Source of the DNA: Mucilaginibacter dorajii
GTDB lineage: Bacteria > Bacteroidota > Bacteroidia > Sphingobacteriales > Sphingobacteriaceae
DNA length: 64,000 nt
Assembly (NCBI RefSeq): GCF_024808255.1
Contig: NZ_JANTYS010000013.1
Coordinates: 124,001 to 188,000, forward strand
Reading direction: 5' to 3'
This document shows positions 49,586 through 58,481 of this stretch, piece by piece; positions within the stretch are counted from its first letter, which is position 1, and each line of letters opens with the position of its first letter. The notes beneath the pieces were generated by a model. It saw nothing but the letters and a program-made list of their open reading frames with translations, was not told the origin of the DNA and did not search any database. Position numbers and translations under genes: made by a program.

Positions 49586-50899
49586 TTATTTGACTAAAGC
49601 TATTTTAAAAGCTTTTAAACAACGCTCACGTGCAAAAGCGTGATCTACAATGGGTTTAGGATATTTGCTGAAATCGGCATATTCCGGAACCCATTTTTTT
49701 ATGTACTTCAATTCCGGGTCAAACTTTTTAGTTTGCGATTCGGGGTTAAAGATCCTGAAGTAGGGTGCGGCATCGGTACCCGAGCCAGCGGCCCACTGCC
49801 AACCGCCTACATTGCTGGCCATCTCATAATCTAACAGTTTACGTGCAAAGTAATGTTCGCCCCAGCGCCAGTCAATCAGCAGATCTTTGCTTAAAAAGCT
49901 GGCTACTATCATACGCACGCGGTTGTGCATAAAACCGGTGGCATTTAATTCGCGCATGCCGGCATCTACAATGGGGTAACCGGTTTTACCTTCGCACCAG
50001 GCTTTAAACTGCTCTTCGTTGTTCTCCCATCTGATGCGGTCGTACTCCGGTCTGAAGGCGTGATCCATCGTGTGCGGAAAATGGTGCAGGATCATCATGT
50101 AAAACTCCCGCCAAATCAATTCGTTTAACCAGGTTTTATTAGGATAGCCATGCGCGGTTTTAGCCAGCTCACGGATGCTTACGGTGCCGAAGCGCAAGTG
50201 CAGGCCAATGTGTGAAGTGCCTTCAATGGCAGGGAAATCGCGTTTCTCTGCATAATCACCAATCACATCGGTATATTTTTGATCGGGGAAGTCGGCTTTG
50301 CTTTTTTCAAAGTCCATATCCTGGAGCGATGGTATGGGCAGGGCCTTGGTTTTAACCAGGTTTTTAAAATACTTTTCGGTAGGGTAGGCCTTCAGGTAAA
50401 ACGGTTTCAAAGCAGCGTACCATTTACGCTGATAGGGCGTATAAACAGTGTATGGTTTGCCATCATCCTTGGTTACCTCATCCTTTTCAAATATCACCTG
50501 ATCTTTAAAGGTTTTAAACCCTATGTCATGTCTGGCTAATTTTGCTTTAACCGCCTCGTCGCGTTTGGTTGCATATGGCTCATAGTCGTGATTGGTATAT
50601 ACAGCGGCAATGTTATGTTCTTTAATGATCTTATCCCAGGCATGTTCGGCTTTGTCATAAATTACCAATATACTGCTGCCGTGTTTGTGCAACTCTTTGT
50701 TAAGGGCCTCTATGACGTTATATATGAAGGTAACACGGGCATCATCTTTATCCTCTAATTCATCAAGGATCTCTTTATCAAAAATAAACAAGGGCAAAAC
50801 GGGGTTGCCACTTTTGAGTGCGTGGTATAAGCCAGCATTATCATTTAAACGAAGATCTCGGCGAAACCAGAAGACGCTTACCGGGTTTTTATTATCCAT
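49586..50899 (-). CDS. phrB: Cryptochrome/deoxyribodipyrimidine photolyase family protein
   Basis: The 437-residue protein starts MDNKNPVSVFWFRRDLRLND. N-terminal photolyase antenna domain (about 1-140) is followed by the helical FAD domain: TSHIGLHLRFGTVSIRELAK, NELIWREFYMMIL, EGKTGYPIVDAGMRELNATG, MHNRVRMIVASFLSKDLLIDW and GGWQWAAGSGTDAAPYFRIF. These are standard class I CPD photolyase motifs. It uses blue light to split cyclobutane pyrimidine dimers. It overlaps the upstream TIGR01777 gene by eight bases, in an operon with an SDR/DUF2867 gene, a set often found around photolyases. Confidence 0.93.
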   Translation of the reverse strand: MDNKNPVSVFWFRRDLRLNDNAGLYHALKSGNPVLPLFIFDKEILDELEDKDDARVTFIYNVIEALNKELHKHGSSILVIYDKAEHAWDKIIKEHNIAAVYTNHDYEPYATKRDEAVKAKLARHDIGFKTFKDQVIFEKDEVTKDDGKPYTVYTPYQRKWYAALKPFYLKAYPTEKYFKNLVKTKALPIPSLQDMDFEKSKADFPDQKYTDVIGDYAEKRDFPAIEGTSHIGLHLRFGTVSIRELAKTAHGYPNKTWLNELIWREFYMMILHHFPHTMDHAFRPEYDRIRWENNEEQFKAWCEGKTGYPIVDAGMRELNATGFMHNRVRMIVASFLSKDLLIDWRWGEHYFARKLLDYEMASNVGGWQWAAGSGTDAAPYFRIFNPESQTKKFDPELKYIKKWVPEYADFSKYPKPIVDHAFARERCLKAFKIALVK

Positions 50900-51791
50900 A
50901 AATTTCTTTTAACGCCGCTGCCAATTCAGCATATTTAAAACTAAAGCCAGCATCCATAATTTTTTGTGCCGATGCTTTTGTACTGCCTAAAACAAGGGTG
51001 CTCATTTCGCCCAATAGCAGCTTGAGCACAAACGTGGGTACCTTAGGTGCCCATAAAGGTTTGTGCAGTTGTTTGGCTATGGCCTGGGTCATTTCTTCGT
51101 TAGTAACCGGATTTGGCGCCACCATATTGTAAACACCCTTGAGTGTTGGATGTTCTACGCCGAAAAGGTACGTATCTGCGACATCCTGCCAATGGATCCA
51201 TGGTATCCACTGCTTGCCGCTGCCAATAGGCGAACCTACAAAAAGTTTTACCGGTAAAGCCTGAACAGGCAATGCACCGGCATCTTTATCTAAAACCACG
51301 CCGGTGCGGAATTTTAAAATGCGCAAACCTAACTTTTCGCCCTCGTCAACGGCCGCCTCCCATTCTACACAACACTGCCCTAAAAAATCACCGGCAGGAG
51401 GGCTATCTTCTGTCATCAAATCATCCCCTCGGTCGCTGTAGTAGCCTATGCCCGATGCTGAGATCACCGATGTTACTTTATTAGCCCTGTTTCTGATCAG
51501 GTCATAGATCAGGCCAATTGATTTGGTCCTACTTTCGGTGATCAGCTTTTTGCGCTCATCTGTCCAGCGTTTATCAGCAATGCCGGCCCCTGCCAGGTGG
51601 ATGATGGTATCAACCCCATCAATACAATGTTCGTCTATTGTTCCTTTGGCAACATCCCACAGGTAGGTTTTTACATCCTTATTTTTACCCGGCTTCCTGC
51701 TCAAAAAACTTATGGTATAGCCCTTCGCCAAAAGCAGCCTACTCAAATGCCCTCCCAATCCGCCGGAACCGCCTGTTATTAATATGTTCAT
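50892..51791 (-). CDS. TIGR01777 family NAD(P)-binding epimerase-like protein
   Basis: The start at 51791 gives 299 residues (MNILITGGSGGLGGHLSRLL). It has the GGxGxLG NAD(P)-binding motif at the N-terminus and the family segments DTIIHLAGAGIADKRWT, VISASGIGYYSDRGD, FLGQCCVEWE, LRFRTGVVL-type (LKFRTGVVLDKDAG) and GSGKQWIPWIHWQDVADTY. Members resemble YfcH of E. coli and are linked to photolyase operons, but the reaction is unknown. It overlaps the photolyase gene by eight bases and follows the SDR-DUF2867 gene on the same strand. Confidence 0.88.
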   Translation of the reverse strand: MNILITGGSGGLGGHLSRLLLAKGYTISFLSRKPGKNKDVKTYLWDVAKGTIDEHCIDGVDTIIHLAGAGIADKRWTDERKKLITESRTKSIGLIYDLIRNRANKVTSVISASGIGYYSDRGDDLMTEDSPPAGDFLGQCCVEWEAAVDEGEKLGLRILKFRTGVVLDKDAGALPVQALPVKLFVGSPIGSGKQWIPWIHWQDVADTYLFGVEHPTLKGVYNMVAPNPVTNEEMTQAIAKQLHKPLWAPKVPTFVLKLLLGEMSTLVLGSTKASAQKIMDAGFSFKYAELAAALKEIYG

Positions 51792-51798
51792 CGTTTTA

Positions 51799-51897
51799 GT
51801 CATTCGCTGTGCGTCATTTACTGCGTGTCATTAGGTCATTGGCATATCGGTAATAGGCAAAAAATGACCTAATGACGTAAAGCAAATGACTTAATGA
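51799..51897. repeat. Family E hairpin between the SDR genes
   Basis: Left words include GTCATTAGGTCATTGGC; right words include AAAATGACCTAATGAC and AATGACTTAATGATT. It fills the gap from just upstream of one gene to the stop of the next. Confidence 0.7.
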
Positions 51898-53352
51898 TTA
51901 AATCCCCTCCCCGTAATGTATAATTTCTTTAGCCATCCCGTTAAAAATAAACAGGTGGAATGGCCACATGGCGTACCAGTATAACCGGCCCCATAGGCCA
52001 TTGGGCCTAAAGGTAGCAACCTGGCTCAGGTTTTTTTTACCATTGCGTTCAATTATTTTAAATTCCAGCCAGGCTTCGCCGGGTAGTTTCATTTCGGCGT
52101 AAAGCAGCAGGCGTTTGTTTTGTTTATCGGCCAATAAAACCCGCCAAAAATCTATTACATCTCCCGGCCCTATGTTGATGCTGCTGGTGCGGCCACGCCT
52201 TGAGCCAACACCGCCAAACAGCTTATCCAAAAAGCCCCTGATGTTCCAGATCCAATCCCAGTAATACCAGCCCCGGTTGCCGCCTATCGACATAAAATTG
52301 GTAAACACATCCTGGCTTTCCCGCTCGAAGGGAATTTTAACCTTGTATTCCAAAGTGCCATTCTGCGGTACTTTAATCTGATCCATAAAATTGGAATGAA
52401 GATAACCCTGGTTAAGGGCATCTTTCCAGCTGGATACAATGGAATTTTGCTCTATTTTAACAAAGGCCAGGTTAAGGGCTTCCTCATAGGTAAGGCATTT
52501 GCGCGCAACAACATCATCAATGCTATGATCGTTCATAATGGTTTCGTTTTTCATGCTGTTCACCAGGCTTTGGGCAAGGGTGTAGCTGGTAGATGTTACA
52601 AAGTACAGCCAGTACGATGATATTTTAGGTGACAGGAATGGAATGATAAAAATATGCCGTTTAAGATTACGCACTTTGGCGTAAATGAGCATCATATCCT
52701 TAAACGATAAAATATCCGGCCCGCCGATGTCAAATGTTTTATTGAAAGTTTTTTCGTTGAGCATCACACTTTCCAGGTAACCAAGTACATCGCGGATAGC
52801 TATGGGCTGGCAGTGCGTATTTACCCAGCGCGGAACAGTCATGATAGGGAGCTTTTCGGTAAGATCGCGAATGATCTCGAAGGAGGCACTGCCCGAGCCT
52901 ATGATGATGGCTGCCCGTAAAACAGTTAAGGCTGATTTGCCTTCCATGAGCACATCCTCTACATGCCTCCGCGATTCGAGATGTCTGGAGAGGTTATCAT
53001 CATTGGTAATCCCGCTTAAAAATATGGTTTGCCTGCAATGGGTTTTATCCAGTGCGTGTATAAAGTTATAGGCCGATAGGGCTTCCAACGCCGCAAAATC
53101 TGCTGATTGCGCCATGGAGTGCACCAGGTAGTAGGCTGCGTCAATATCTTCGGGAAAAACTTCGATGTTTTGTTCTCTTAGCAGATCGCCGGTAATGAGG
53201 GTAACCTTATCGCTAAAATCGCTGTGTTCATGAAAGCGACGTTTATCGCGCACAAGGCAAACTACCTCGTGCCCTTTCTCCAGTAAAACCGGGATCAGCC
53301 TTGTTCCTATGTATCCGTTGGCACCGGCAAGTAAAACCTTCATGTTAGGCAC
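51898..53352 (-). CDS. SDR family oxidoreductase with DUF2867 domain
   Basis: The 484-residue protein has an N-terminal NAD(P)-binding Rossmann domain (MKVLLAGANGYIGTRLIPVL, atypical/extended SDR type) to about residue 300 and a C-terminal DUF2867 domain (VPQNGTLEYKVKIPFERESQ, ..., GPGDVIDFWRVLLADKQNKR, ending with PNGLWGRLYWYAMWPFH). Such two-domain proteins of unknown substrate often accompany photolyase genes. Start could also be the internal ATG at 53343. It is the first gene of the set transcribed toward the photolyase. Confidence 0.88.
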   Translation of the reverse strand: MPNMKVLLAGANGYIGTRLIPVLLEKGHEVVCLVRDKRRFHEHSDFSDKVTLITGDLLREQNIEVFPEDIDAAYYLVHSMAQSADFAALEALSAYNFIHALDKTHCRQTIFLSGITNDDNLSRHLESRRHVEDVLMEGKSALTVLRAAIIIGSGSASFEIIRDLTEKLPIMTVPRWVNTHCQPIAIRDVLGYLESVMLNEKTFNKTFDIGGPDILSFKDMMLIYAKVRNLKRHIFIIPFLSPKISSYWLYFVTSTSYTLAQSLVNSMKNETIMNDHSIDDVVARKCLTYEEALNLAFVKIEQNSIVSSWKDALNQGYLHSNFMDQIKVPQNGTLEYKVKIPFERESQDVFTNFMSIGGNRGWYYWDWIWNIRGFLDKLFGGVGSRRGRTSSINIGPGDVIDFWRVLLADKQNKRLLLYAEMKLPGEAWLEFKIIERNGKKNLSQVATFRPNGLWGRLYWYAMWPFHLFIFNGMAKEIIHYGEGI

Positions 53353-53417
53353 AACAACCTAAAAGGCAGGCTGTTTTAAATAGCTTACACCTGGGGCTGA
53401 TAGATATGCAATTACAA

Positions 53418-53777
53418 CTATGCGCTCTGTTTCTTTTTGCCTACAGTATATGAGATTAACTTTTTGATCTTAAAGTTTTCCATTTCGTAGATGTCGCAAT
53501 AGTACATGTCGCAAAGTATGCCCTTGCTTGTGGTGCAGGCAATCTCGCCGCTAACGGCTATGGTATCTCCATCAACAATAATGTGGTTTTTGATGCTGGA
53601 GGTTACTTTTACTTCCTTGTGATCGTTAAAGAACTTTTTGATGGTTTCTAAGCCGATATATGCCTGATCGCCCAGAAAATGCCATTCGGCGTCATCAGTC
53701 ATGTGGCCGGTAATAACGTCGGAGTTCCCTGTGTCAAAAGCATCGATAACCTGCACAATGATTTCTTTGTTTGTCAT
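53418..53777 (-). CDS. NTF2-like (SnoaL-type) nuclear transport factor 2 family protein
   Basis: This 119-residue protein is a single cone-shaped NTF2-like domain: EIIVQVIDAFDTGNSDVITG, AEWHFLGDQAYIGLETIKKFF, and the terminal strand FKIKKLISYTVGKKKQ. The domain binds small ligands or acts as an isomerase/dehydratase in other members; function here is unknown. It lies 65 bases upstream of the SDR-DUF2867 gene on the same strand and might be in its operon. Confidence 0.85.
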   Translation of the reverse strand: MTNKEIIVQVIDAFDTGNSDVITGHMTDDAEWHFLGDQAYIGLETIKKFFNDHKEVKVTSSIKNHIIVDGDTIAVSGEIACTTSKGILCDMYYCDIYEMENFKIKKLISYTVGKKKQSA

Positions 53778-53940
53778 AGCCTTTGGTTTTAATTGGTTTA
53801 CAATAACAAATATCAGCGTTGGTACCGATGTTACGAATGTGTTATAACGACAAAAAAGAGGGGATTTGCGACGGGGCCTGATAATTTATTTAGTAGAGTC
53901 TGGAATTATCATCCTATCTCAAAGCAAGTAGTTAGAGCCC

Positions 53941-53973
53941 AGCCTTACGAAGTTTCTAAAACTTCGTAAGGCT
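53941..53973. terminator. Perfect 15 bp hairpin
   Basis: AGCCTTACGAAGTTT (53941-53955) pairs perfectly with AAACTTCGTAAGGCT (53959-53973) across a three-base loop. It lacks a clear T-run. It stands in the gap 53778-54138 upstream of the NTF2-like gene and past the end of trxA, so it could terminate the trxA transcript. Confidence 0.55.
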
Positions 53974-54120
53974 TTCGCCGCTTTGTCATTTTTGCGGGTC
54001 TCTATATCCAATGTCAGGATGGTTATTTTGTATGTTATTAAAACTTCAAATTATTGTGTTTTATTTTATCCCGATTTTAATCTTAATCAGATAAAGAGAT
54101 TTTCTATGCTATTCAAAAGT

Positions 54121-54136
54121 CTCCCCTTCAGGGGAG
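54121..54136. repeat. GC-rich hairpin (family J) after trxA
   Basis: CTCCCCTTCAGGGGAG is a 16-base hairpin two bases past the trxA stop; the same CCCTTCAGGG core as the target of element A copy 2. Confidence 0.7.
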
Positions 54137-54138
54137 AT

Positions 54139-54441
54139 TTAGAGGAGCATAAACATCTCAATTGTCCGTTGCAGATCCTTAGCCGGTACTACGCCGCTTT
54201 GGCGCCATTTGGTTTGTCCGTTTTGAAATATCATCAAAGTTGGTACGCTTTGCACCCGGTAGGCACTTGCGGCCTGCGGGTTTTTGTCGATATCTATTTT
54301 AATGATCTTTACTTTATCGCCTAAGGCGTGTTTTACATCCTGCAATATGGGCGGCATCATTTTACACGGGCCACACCACTCAGCCGAAAAATCGACCAGT
54401 ACCGGAATTTCTGATGCTATAATATCCTGAAAATTTGCCAT
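54139..54441 (-). CDS. trxA: Thioredoxin
   Basis: The 100-residue protein has the thioredoxin fold with the active site WCGPC (Cys23 and Cys26) in VLVDFSAEWCGPCKMMPPIL, the cis-Pro segment VQSVPTLMIFQNG and KIDIDKNPQAASAYRV. It reduces protein disulfides in the cytoplasm. It has no signal peptide. The opposite-strand frame 53983-54324 is a shadow. Confidence 0.95.
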   Translation of the reverse strand: MANFQDIIASEIPVLVDFSAEWCGPCKMMPPILQDVKHALGDKVKIIKIDIDKNPQAASAYRVQSVPTLMIFQNGQTKWRQSGVVPAKDLQRTIEMFMLL

Positions 54442-54609
54442 AGGATTTTGCTTTTTAATTCATGAATGATGACCCATAACTTATGATCATCATATGTAAA
54501 TATAAACCATTAACGCAGCTAAAAGTTTAGGTATTATCCTCATTTCAAATAAAATGACTTTTAATCCATCAACTACTAATCATCGGCTATCAAAGCTTAT
54601 ATTTACTGT

Positions 54610-55491
54610 ATGAAAACCAATATTTACCTTTTACTGCTCTGTGTAGTACCCCTGTTTTCGTCGGCACAGGATAAACCAACTGTAATCCCGCTATGGGCAA
54701 AGGGGGCACCCGGCTTTGAAAGCCGCCGTAATGAGCCGGAGCAGGCAAAAGATTATTGGGTAAAAAATATTCATAATCCATCGTTAACTGTATTTACGCC
54801 GCCCGCAGGTAAAGCCAATGGTGCGGCCATAGTGATTTGCCCAGGTGGTGGTCATCGGTTGCTGGTTTATACCGCCGAAGGTATTGAGCCAGCCAAATAC
54901 CTTAACAGCTTAGGCGTAACCGTTTTTGTGCTGAAATACCGGCTTGGTCGCGATACTTTATCGCCCTATAAAATTGATGTACATGCCAAACAGGATGGCT
55001 ACCGCGCCATGCGCCTGGTACGGAGCAAAGCCGCCGAATATGGATTGGATACCAACCGCATTGGGATGATGGGATTTTCGGCAGGCGGCGAGGTGGTGGA
55101 TATGGTTGCTTTTGGCGATGGCAAAGGTGATCCGAACGCGCCCGACCCGATTGACCGACTAAGCGCCAAACCCAAATTTTTGATCCAGATTTATCCTGGT
55201 CCGCTTTATATTCCTGATGTAATCCCTGCAGATGCGCCGCCGGCGTTTTTATTGGCTGCCAACGATGATCCCTGCTGTGCCGTACCGGTGGTAAGTCTGT
55301 TACAGCGATACCGGGAAGCCCAAGTGCCCATAGAGGTACATATTTATACCCAGGGTGGTCATGGCTTTAACATGGGCAACCGCTCAAAACTACAAACCAT
55401 CAGCACCTGGCCCCAACGCATGGCCGATTGGCTTGCCGATAATAATTACCTAAGCCCGGCAAGTGCTGAGCGGAAAAAGATACTGCATTGA
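54610..55491 (+). CDS. Alpha/beta hydrolase (acetyl-esterase/xylan esterase-like), exported
   Basis: The 293-residue protein has a signal peptide (residues 1-19, ending SSAQ). The alpha/beta hydrolase fold is seen in CPGGGHR (HGGG-like oxyanion), GMMGFSAGGEV (nucleophile Ser in GxSxG) , the acid in LAANDDPCC, and His in YTQGGHGFNMGN. It resembles the BD-FAE/acetyl-xylan esterase group that deacetylates plant polysaccharides in Bacteroidota. It is single and probably periplasmic. The specific substrate is inferred. Confidence 0.88.
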   Translation: MKTNIYLLLLCVVPLFSSAQDKPTVIPLWAKGAPGFESRRNEPEQAKDYWVKNIHNPSLTVFTPPAGKANGAAIVICPGGGHRLLVYTAEGIEPAKYLNSLGVTVFVLKYRLGRDTLSPYKIDVHAKQDGYRAMRLVRSKAAEYGLDTNRIGMMGFSAGGEVVDMVAFGDGKGDPNAPDPIDRLSAKPKFLIQIYPGPLYIPDVIPADAPPAFLLAANDDPCCAVPVVSLLQRYREAQVPIEVHIYTQGGHGFNMGNRSKLQTISTWPQRMADWLADNNYLSPASAERKKILH

Positions 55492-55500
55492 TAAAAAAAT

Positions 55501-55764
55501 GTTCATTGCGAGTTTTAAAATTCGGTGGACTGCGAAGGTGGAAATGACAAAGCGAATTGAACCCCAATGTCATGCTGAACTTGTTTCAGCACCCCACTCG
55601 CTAAGTATACATCATGCTGGTTACCTGTCCTTTGGGGTCCCGAAACAAGTTCGGGATGACTTCCGTTTTACAACTTGTCATGCTGAGGAACGAAGCATCT
55701 ATTGTACGACTTGCATGTTCGCCTTTAAAGTTCGCGAATAGATGCTTCGTTCCTCAGCATGGCA
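55501..55764. repeat. Repeat island: G, I and B' units
   Basis: G 55501-55548 (TTCATTGCGAGTTTTAAAAT to GGTGGAAATGACA), I 55568-55660 (CATGCTGAACTTGTTTC to GAAACAAGTTCGGGATGAC), and B' 55676-55764 (TGTCATGCTGAGGAACGAAG to CGTTCCTCAGCATGGCA). The frames at 55463-55741 and 55614-55805 are repeat-derived. Confidence 0.8.
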
Positions 55765-55865
55765 GGGTAGAGGGGATAGTTTGTTACGTCATTCTCACTT
55801 TCTAAAGTCAGCTGGATTTAACAACTTACAGCAATGACGTTATTTATTGTGTGTAGAATATCTAT

Positions 55866-55912
55866 AGCCCCCTGCAAATCAAAAGTTCCCCCTTCAGGGG
55901 GTTAGGGGGCTT
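55866..55912. repeat. Unoccupied GC hairpin (family J), empty site for element A
   Basis: The sequence runs TGCAAATCAAAAGTTCCCCC then TTCAGGGGGTTAGGGGGC. It matches, without the insert, the sequence around element A copy 2 at 37391-37418/37644-37661. It lies just past the stop of 55918-56853. Confidence 0.75.
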
Positions 55913-55917
55913 TTGCC

Positions 55918-56853
55918 TCAATGAATCTTATAACAACTTTCGGTAAATGCCGTACGGCGCGATGCCGCGTATACCACGTTGTTTAATACCTGGTAGCCGG
56001 TAGTGATGCTTTGCATTTGCCGGGTTAATATCACGCCGGTTGTATTATCAATTACATAAACACCATTGGTATTGCTGTTGGTGTAAGGCTGGCGCTGTGC
56101 GCTTTCAAAAGCAATGGTGGTTGTTTTATCATCCTTAGCCTGTATCCAAAAAGTGTTTTTGATTTTGGTGCTGCCATCGGTAGCGGTATCTGCCCAGGTA
56201 TAGTTTTTTTGCATAGCTACCATAGCCATAGAGTTTACTGTTAAACCAAGACTGCTGCCTTTAACCAGTCGCTCGGGCTGTAAGCCGGTAAATGCAAACA
56301 GGGTATCATTTACTACCTGGTTACCCTGGCCGGTAATTTGGGTGATAACGTCATGGTTGCTAAGATTAACATTAGCTGTTTGACCAACCATGTCTGTTAA
56401 TCTTTTTTGGATAAATGAACTGGTATCTGTAGGGCTATCTGAATTGTATTGCATGGATTTGCCCATGGCAAAAAGGGTATCGGTGATGCGTTTGGTAACT
56501 ACGGCAACCGCGAAACCGGTATTTGATTCCCCGGTTACATTATAGGTTTTGGTTACTGATGAATTGCTTTTGATATCAAACTTCTGATCGCCGCGCTGTA
56601 ACACGGTAGTTGAGTTTACCAGCGTAGTTTTTTGAAATTCATCTCCTTTTTTGAACGATAGGGAGTGATGCTCATCGGCTACAGCTACTGTTACATGCGG
56701 AATGACAGTTGTGCTTAAAGATGTATTTGCAGGTAAATCGTTTACCTTTTTAAGGCTGGTTTTTTGTGATGCCGTTTGCGCAACGCAGATGCCCGTAAAG
56801 CCCGCAAGCATAAGTGGTAAAATGGCTTTTATGGTATAGTGATATGTTGTCAT
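55918..56853 (-). CDS. Secreted protein, DUF6263-like
   Basis: The 311-residue protein has a signal peptide (residues 1-25, ending CVAQ). The mature part is beta-rich with SLSFKKGDEFQKTTLVNSTT and QRQPYTNSNTNGVYVID then NTTGVILTRQMQSITTG, resembling DUF6263 proteins, which have unknown function. The KGDEF and TGVI elements are the recognisable parts; identification is moderate. It is on the same strand as the PPVPPI protein upstream. Confidence 0.7.
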   Translation of the reverse strand: MTTYHYTIKAILPLMLAGFTGICVAQTASQKTSLKKVNDLPANTSLSTTVIPHVTVAVADEHHSLSFKKGDEFQKTTLVNSTTVLQRGDQKFDIKSNSSVTKTYNVTGESNTGFAVAVVTKRITDTLFAMGKSMQYNSDSPTDTSSFIQKRLTDMVGQTANVNLSNHDVITQITGQGNQVVNDTLFAFTGLQPERLVKGSSLGLTVNSMAMVAMQKNYTWADTATDGSTKIKNTFWIQAKDDKTTTIAFESAQRQPYTNSNTNGVYVIDNTTGVILTRQMQSITTGYQVLNNVVYAASRRTAFTESCYKIH

Positions 56854-56942
56854 TGGGTTGGGTTTTAAAGTGTTTATTGATCATAGTTCATAGCCGGTAC
56901 CTAAATACCGGCCATGAACTGTTAACCAAAACTATACGCTGA

Positions 56943-57407
56943 TTAATGCAATGGTTTTAAGCCTGGTATTGGTGGCACCGGTGGTATTGGCGGTACAGGC
57001 GGTATTGGTGGTACCGGCGGTATTGGCGGCAATGGTGTTATCGGCGGCACCGGCGGAATAGGCGGTACTGGTGGAATAGGTGGCACTGGCGGTATTGGCG
57101 GTACCGGCGGTATAGGTGGCACTGGCGGAATAGGCGGCACCGGCGGTATTGGCGGTGGCGGCGTTATAGGTGGCACCGGCGGAATAGGTGGCACAGGTGG
57201 AATAGGTGGTACCGGTGGTATTGGCGGTACTGGCGGAATAGGCGGCACCGGTGGTATTGGCGGCACCGGCGGAATAGGTGGTACCGGTGGTATTGGCGGC
57301 GGCACATTCCAATCCGATTGACCATTTTTACTTTGAGCGCTGGCATGTTCTCTCCCAGCTACCATTGTTGCTGTTACAAACAATGATATTACTATCAGTT
57401 TTTTCAT
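56943..57407 (-). CDS. Exported proline-rich (PPVPPI)n repeat protein
   Basis: The 154-residue protein has a signal peptide (MKKLIVISLFVTATMVAGRE) followed by SAQSKNGQSDW and then about 18 copies of the hexapeptide PPVPPI (residues 37-147), interrupted twice by ITPPPP and ITPLPP, ending PGLKPLH. The DNA repeats with an 18-base period. It has no known domain; the run would be a stiff polyproline II rod and its translation needs EF-P. It lies 12 bases after a barrel protein gene and is likely in one operon with it, and precedes the DUF6263-like gene. A second frame (56932-57312) gives TTGTTYSAG-type repeats and is a shadow. Confidence 0.8.
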   Translation of the reverse strand: MKKLIVISLFVTATMVAGREHASAQSKNGQSDWNVPPPIPPVPPIPPVPPIPPVPPIPPVPPIPPVPPIPPVPPIPPVPPITPPPPIPPVPPIPPVPPIPPVPPIPPVPPIPPVPPIPPVPPITPLPPIPPVPPIPPVPPIPPVPPIPGLKPLH

Positions 57408-57418
57408 ATTGTAAAAGT

Positions 57419-58306
57419 TTAGTTGTTGTTGATTAATCGGTTTAACGAAAGTGGTACACCAACAGAAAAAGCAAGATTGGTTTTGTCGCCCGAATACCTG
57501 GTTAAATTGGCCACCCCGATACCGAAGCTGATCGGAGTTTTAAAAGGCCTTATCCCAGCCGAAAATCCTAAGTTCATACCGGTCCATTCGGCATTTACGT
57601 TGACGTGTCGTATTACTTCAAATGATACGCTGCCAAATACGGCAGTGCCATGCGTTCCTTTTCCGTTGGCAATATCTTTAGGGCTTTTTTCATAAAACCT
57701 GCCGCTGCCTAAACCTAAAGTGTAAGTAAGTCTTGAGCAGCCTGGTGTTAATGAAGGTATAGTTTGTACCGCGTGGCTTATAGCCATAAAGAAAGTAGAC
57801 CCGGGCGCATCTGATTGTACTTTGCTGGCAAACATTTGCAGGGCACCTGCCGATATGCTTGTTCCGGCAAATAGAAACCTGCTTAAAATAAAATTGCCCG
57901 AAAAGTCGCGAAATTTGTGCACGTCGGTCATGTTTAAACTGGCCGCAAAGTTTACGGCCGATACGGGGTTGCCCACGCAAAAGCCTGCCGAAGCTATCAA
58001 ATCGGCTTTGTTATCCCGGTATAATTCGGGATAAGCGGCACCTAAGCCACCAAAAATGTAACTACCGTATCCTCCAAAACCTGAAGGGGTTAGTAATGAT
58101 CCGGGAGCATCACTTGGATAAAGCTGGCCCTGGCTTACATGTTGTGTGTCCGGCGCTGTTACCGGTGGTAAGGGGGCCAAAAAGGCATCTATTTTTTGCT
58201 TCAGTTCTGTTTCAAAAGCATTTTGACTAAAGGCTGATTGTGCAAACAGGCAAAGCACTACAATGGTGCAAAACGTGAATGACTGCAGCTTGAATTTGCA
58301 AATCAT
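57419..58306 (-). CDS. Exported barrel-like protein of unknown function
   Basis: The 295-residue protein has a signal peptide (about residues 1-28, ending SAFSQ), a short linker with PLPPVTAPDTQ, and a glycine/aromatic-rich body with alternating strands (FGGYGSYIFGGLGAAYPEL, YTLGLGSGRFYEKS, GMNLGFSAGIRPFKTPISFG, ending NLAFSVGVPLSLN), consistent with an outer-membrane beta-barrel or a sandwich. I do not know the family. Two Cys are at FCVGNP and GCSRLTY. It is the first gene of the pair with the PPVPPI protein. Confidence 0.75.
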   Translation of the reverse strand: MICKFKLQSFTFCTIVVLCLFAQSAFSQNAFETELKQKIDAFLAPLPPVTAPDTQHVSQGQLYPSDAPGSLLTPSGFGGYGSYIFGGLGAAYPELYRDNKADLIASAGFCVGNPVSAVNFAASLNMTDVHKFRDFSGNFILSRFLFAGTSISAGALQMFASKVQSDAPGSTFFMAISHAVQTIPSLTPGCSRLTYTLGLGSGRFYEKSPKDIANGKGTHGTAVFGSVSFEVIRHVNVNAEWTGMNLGFSAGIRPFKTPISFGIGVANLTRYSGDKTNLAFSVGVPLSLNRLINNN

Positions 58307-58444
58307 GGCTGAGGGATTAGGTTAAGTATAACTTAGGCAATTGGTTTGTGGTAACTGTGTACGATTGAACGTTTGGTTGGTTACGTTAATCAGAAACCTA
58401 AGCTATGTAATTTTTTGTAATAGAGTGATTTGGCTGGATGATTT

Positions 58445-58481
58445 GGTACTTTTAAAAATGCCCTGCATTTCTTAAAGTACC
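58445..58481. other. Structured hairpin in the 58.3-59.0 kb gap
   Basis: GGTACTTT (58445-58452) pairs with AAAGTACC (58474-58481), and the inner AAATGC/GCATTT also pair. The rest of 58307-58967 is AT-rich and I see no gene. A loose duplication of about 40 bases (ATAATCAG..AGAAARGTGTTC, at 58828-58855 and 58884-58911) is present. Confidence 0.4.

Noticed and set aside
56932..57312. Frame encoding TTGTTYSAG-type repeats
   Set aside because: It is the shifted frame of the PPVPPI repeat, has no signal peptide or start context, and the 56943-57407 frame with a signal peptide explains the DNA.
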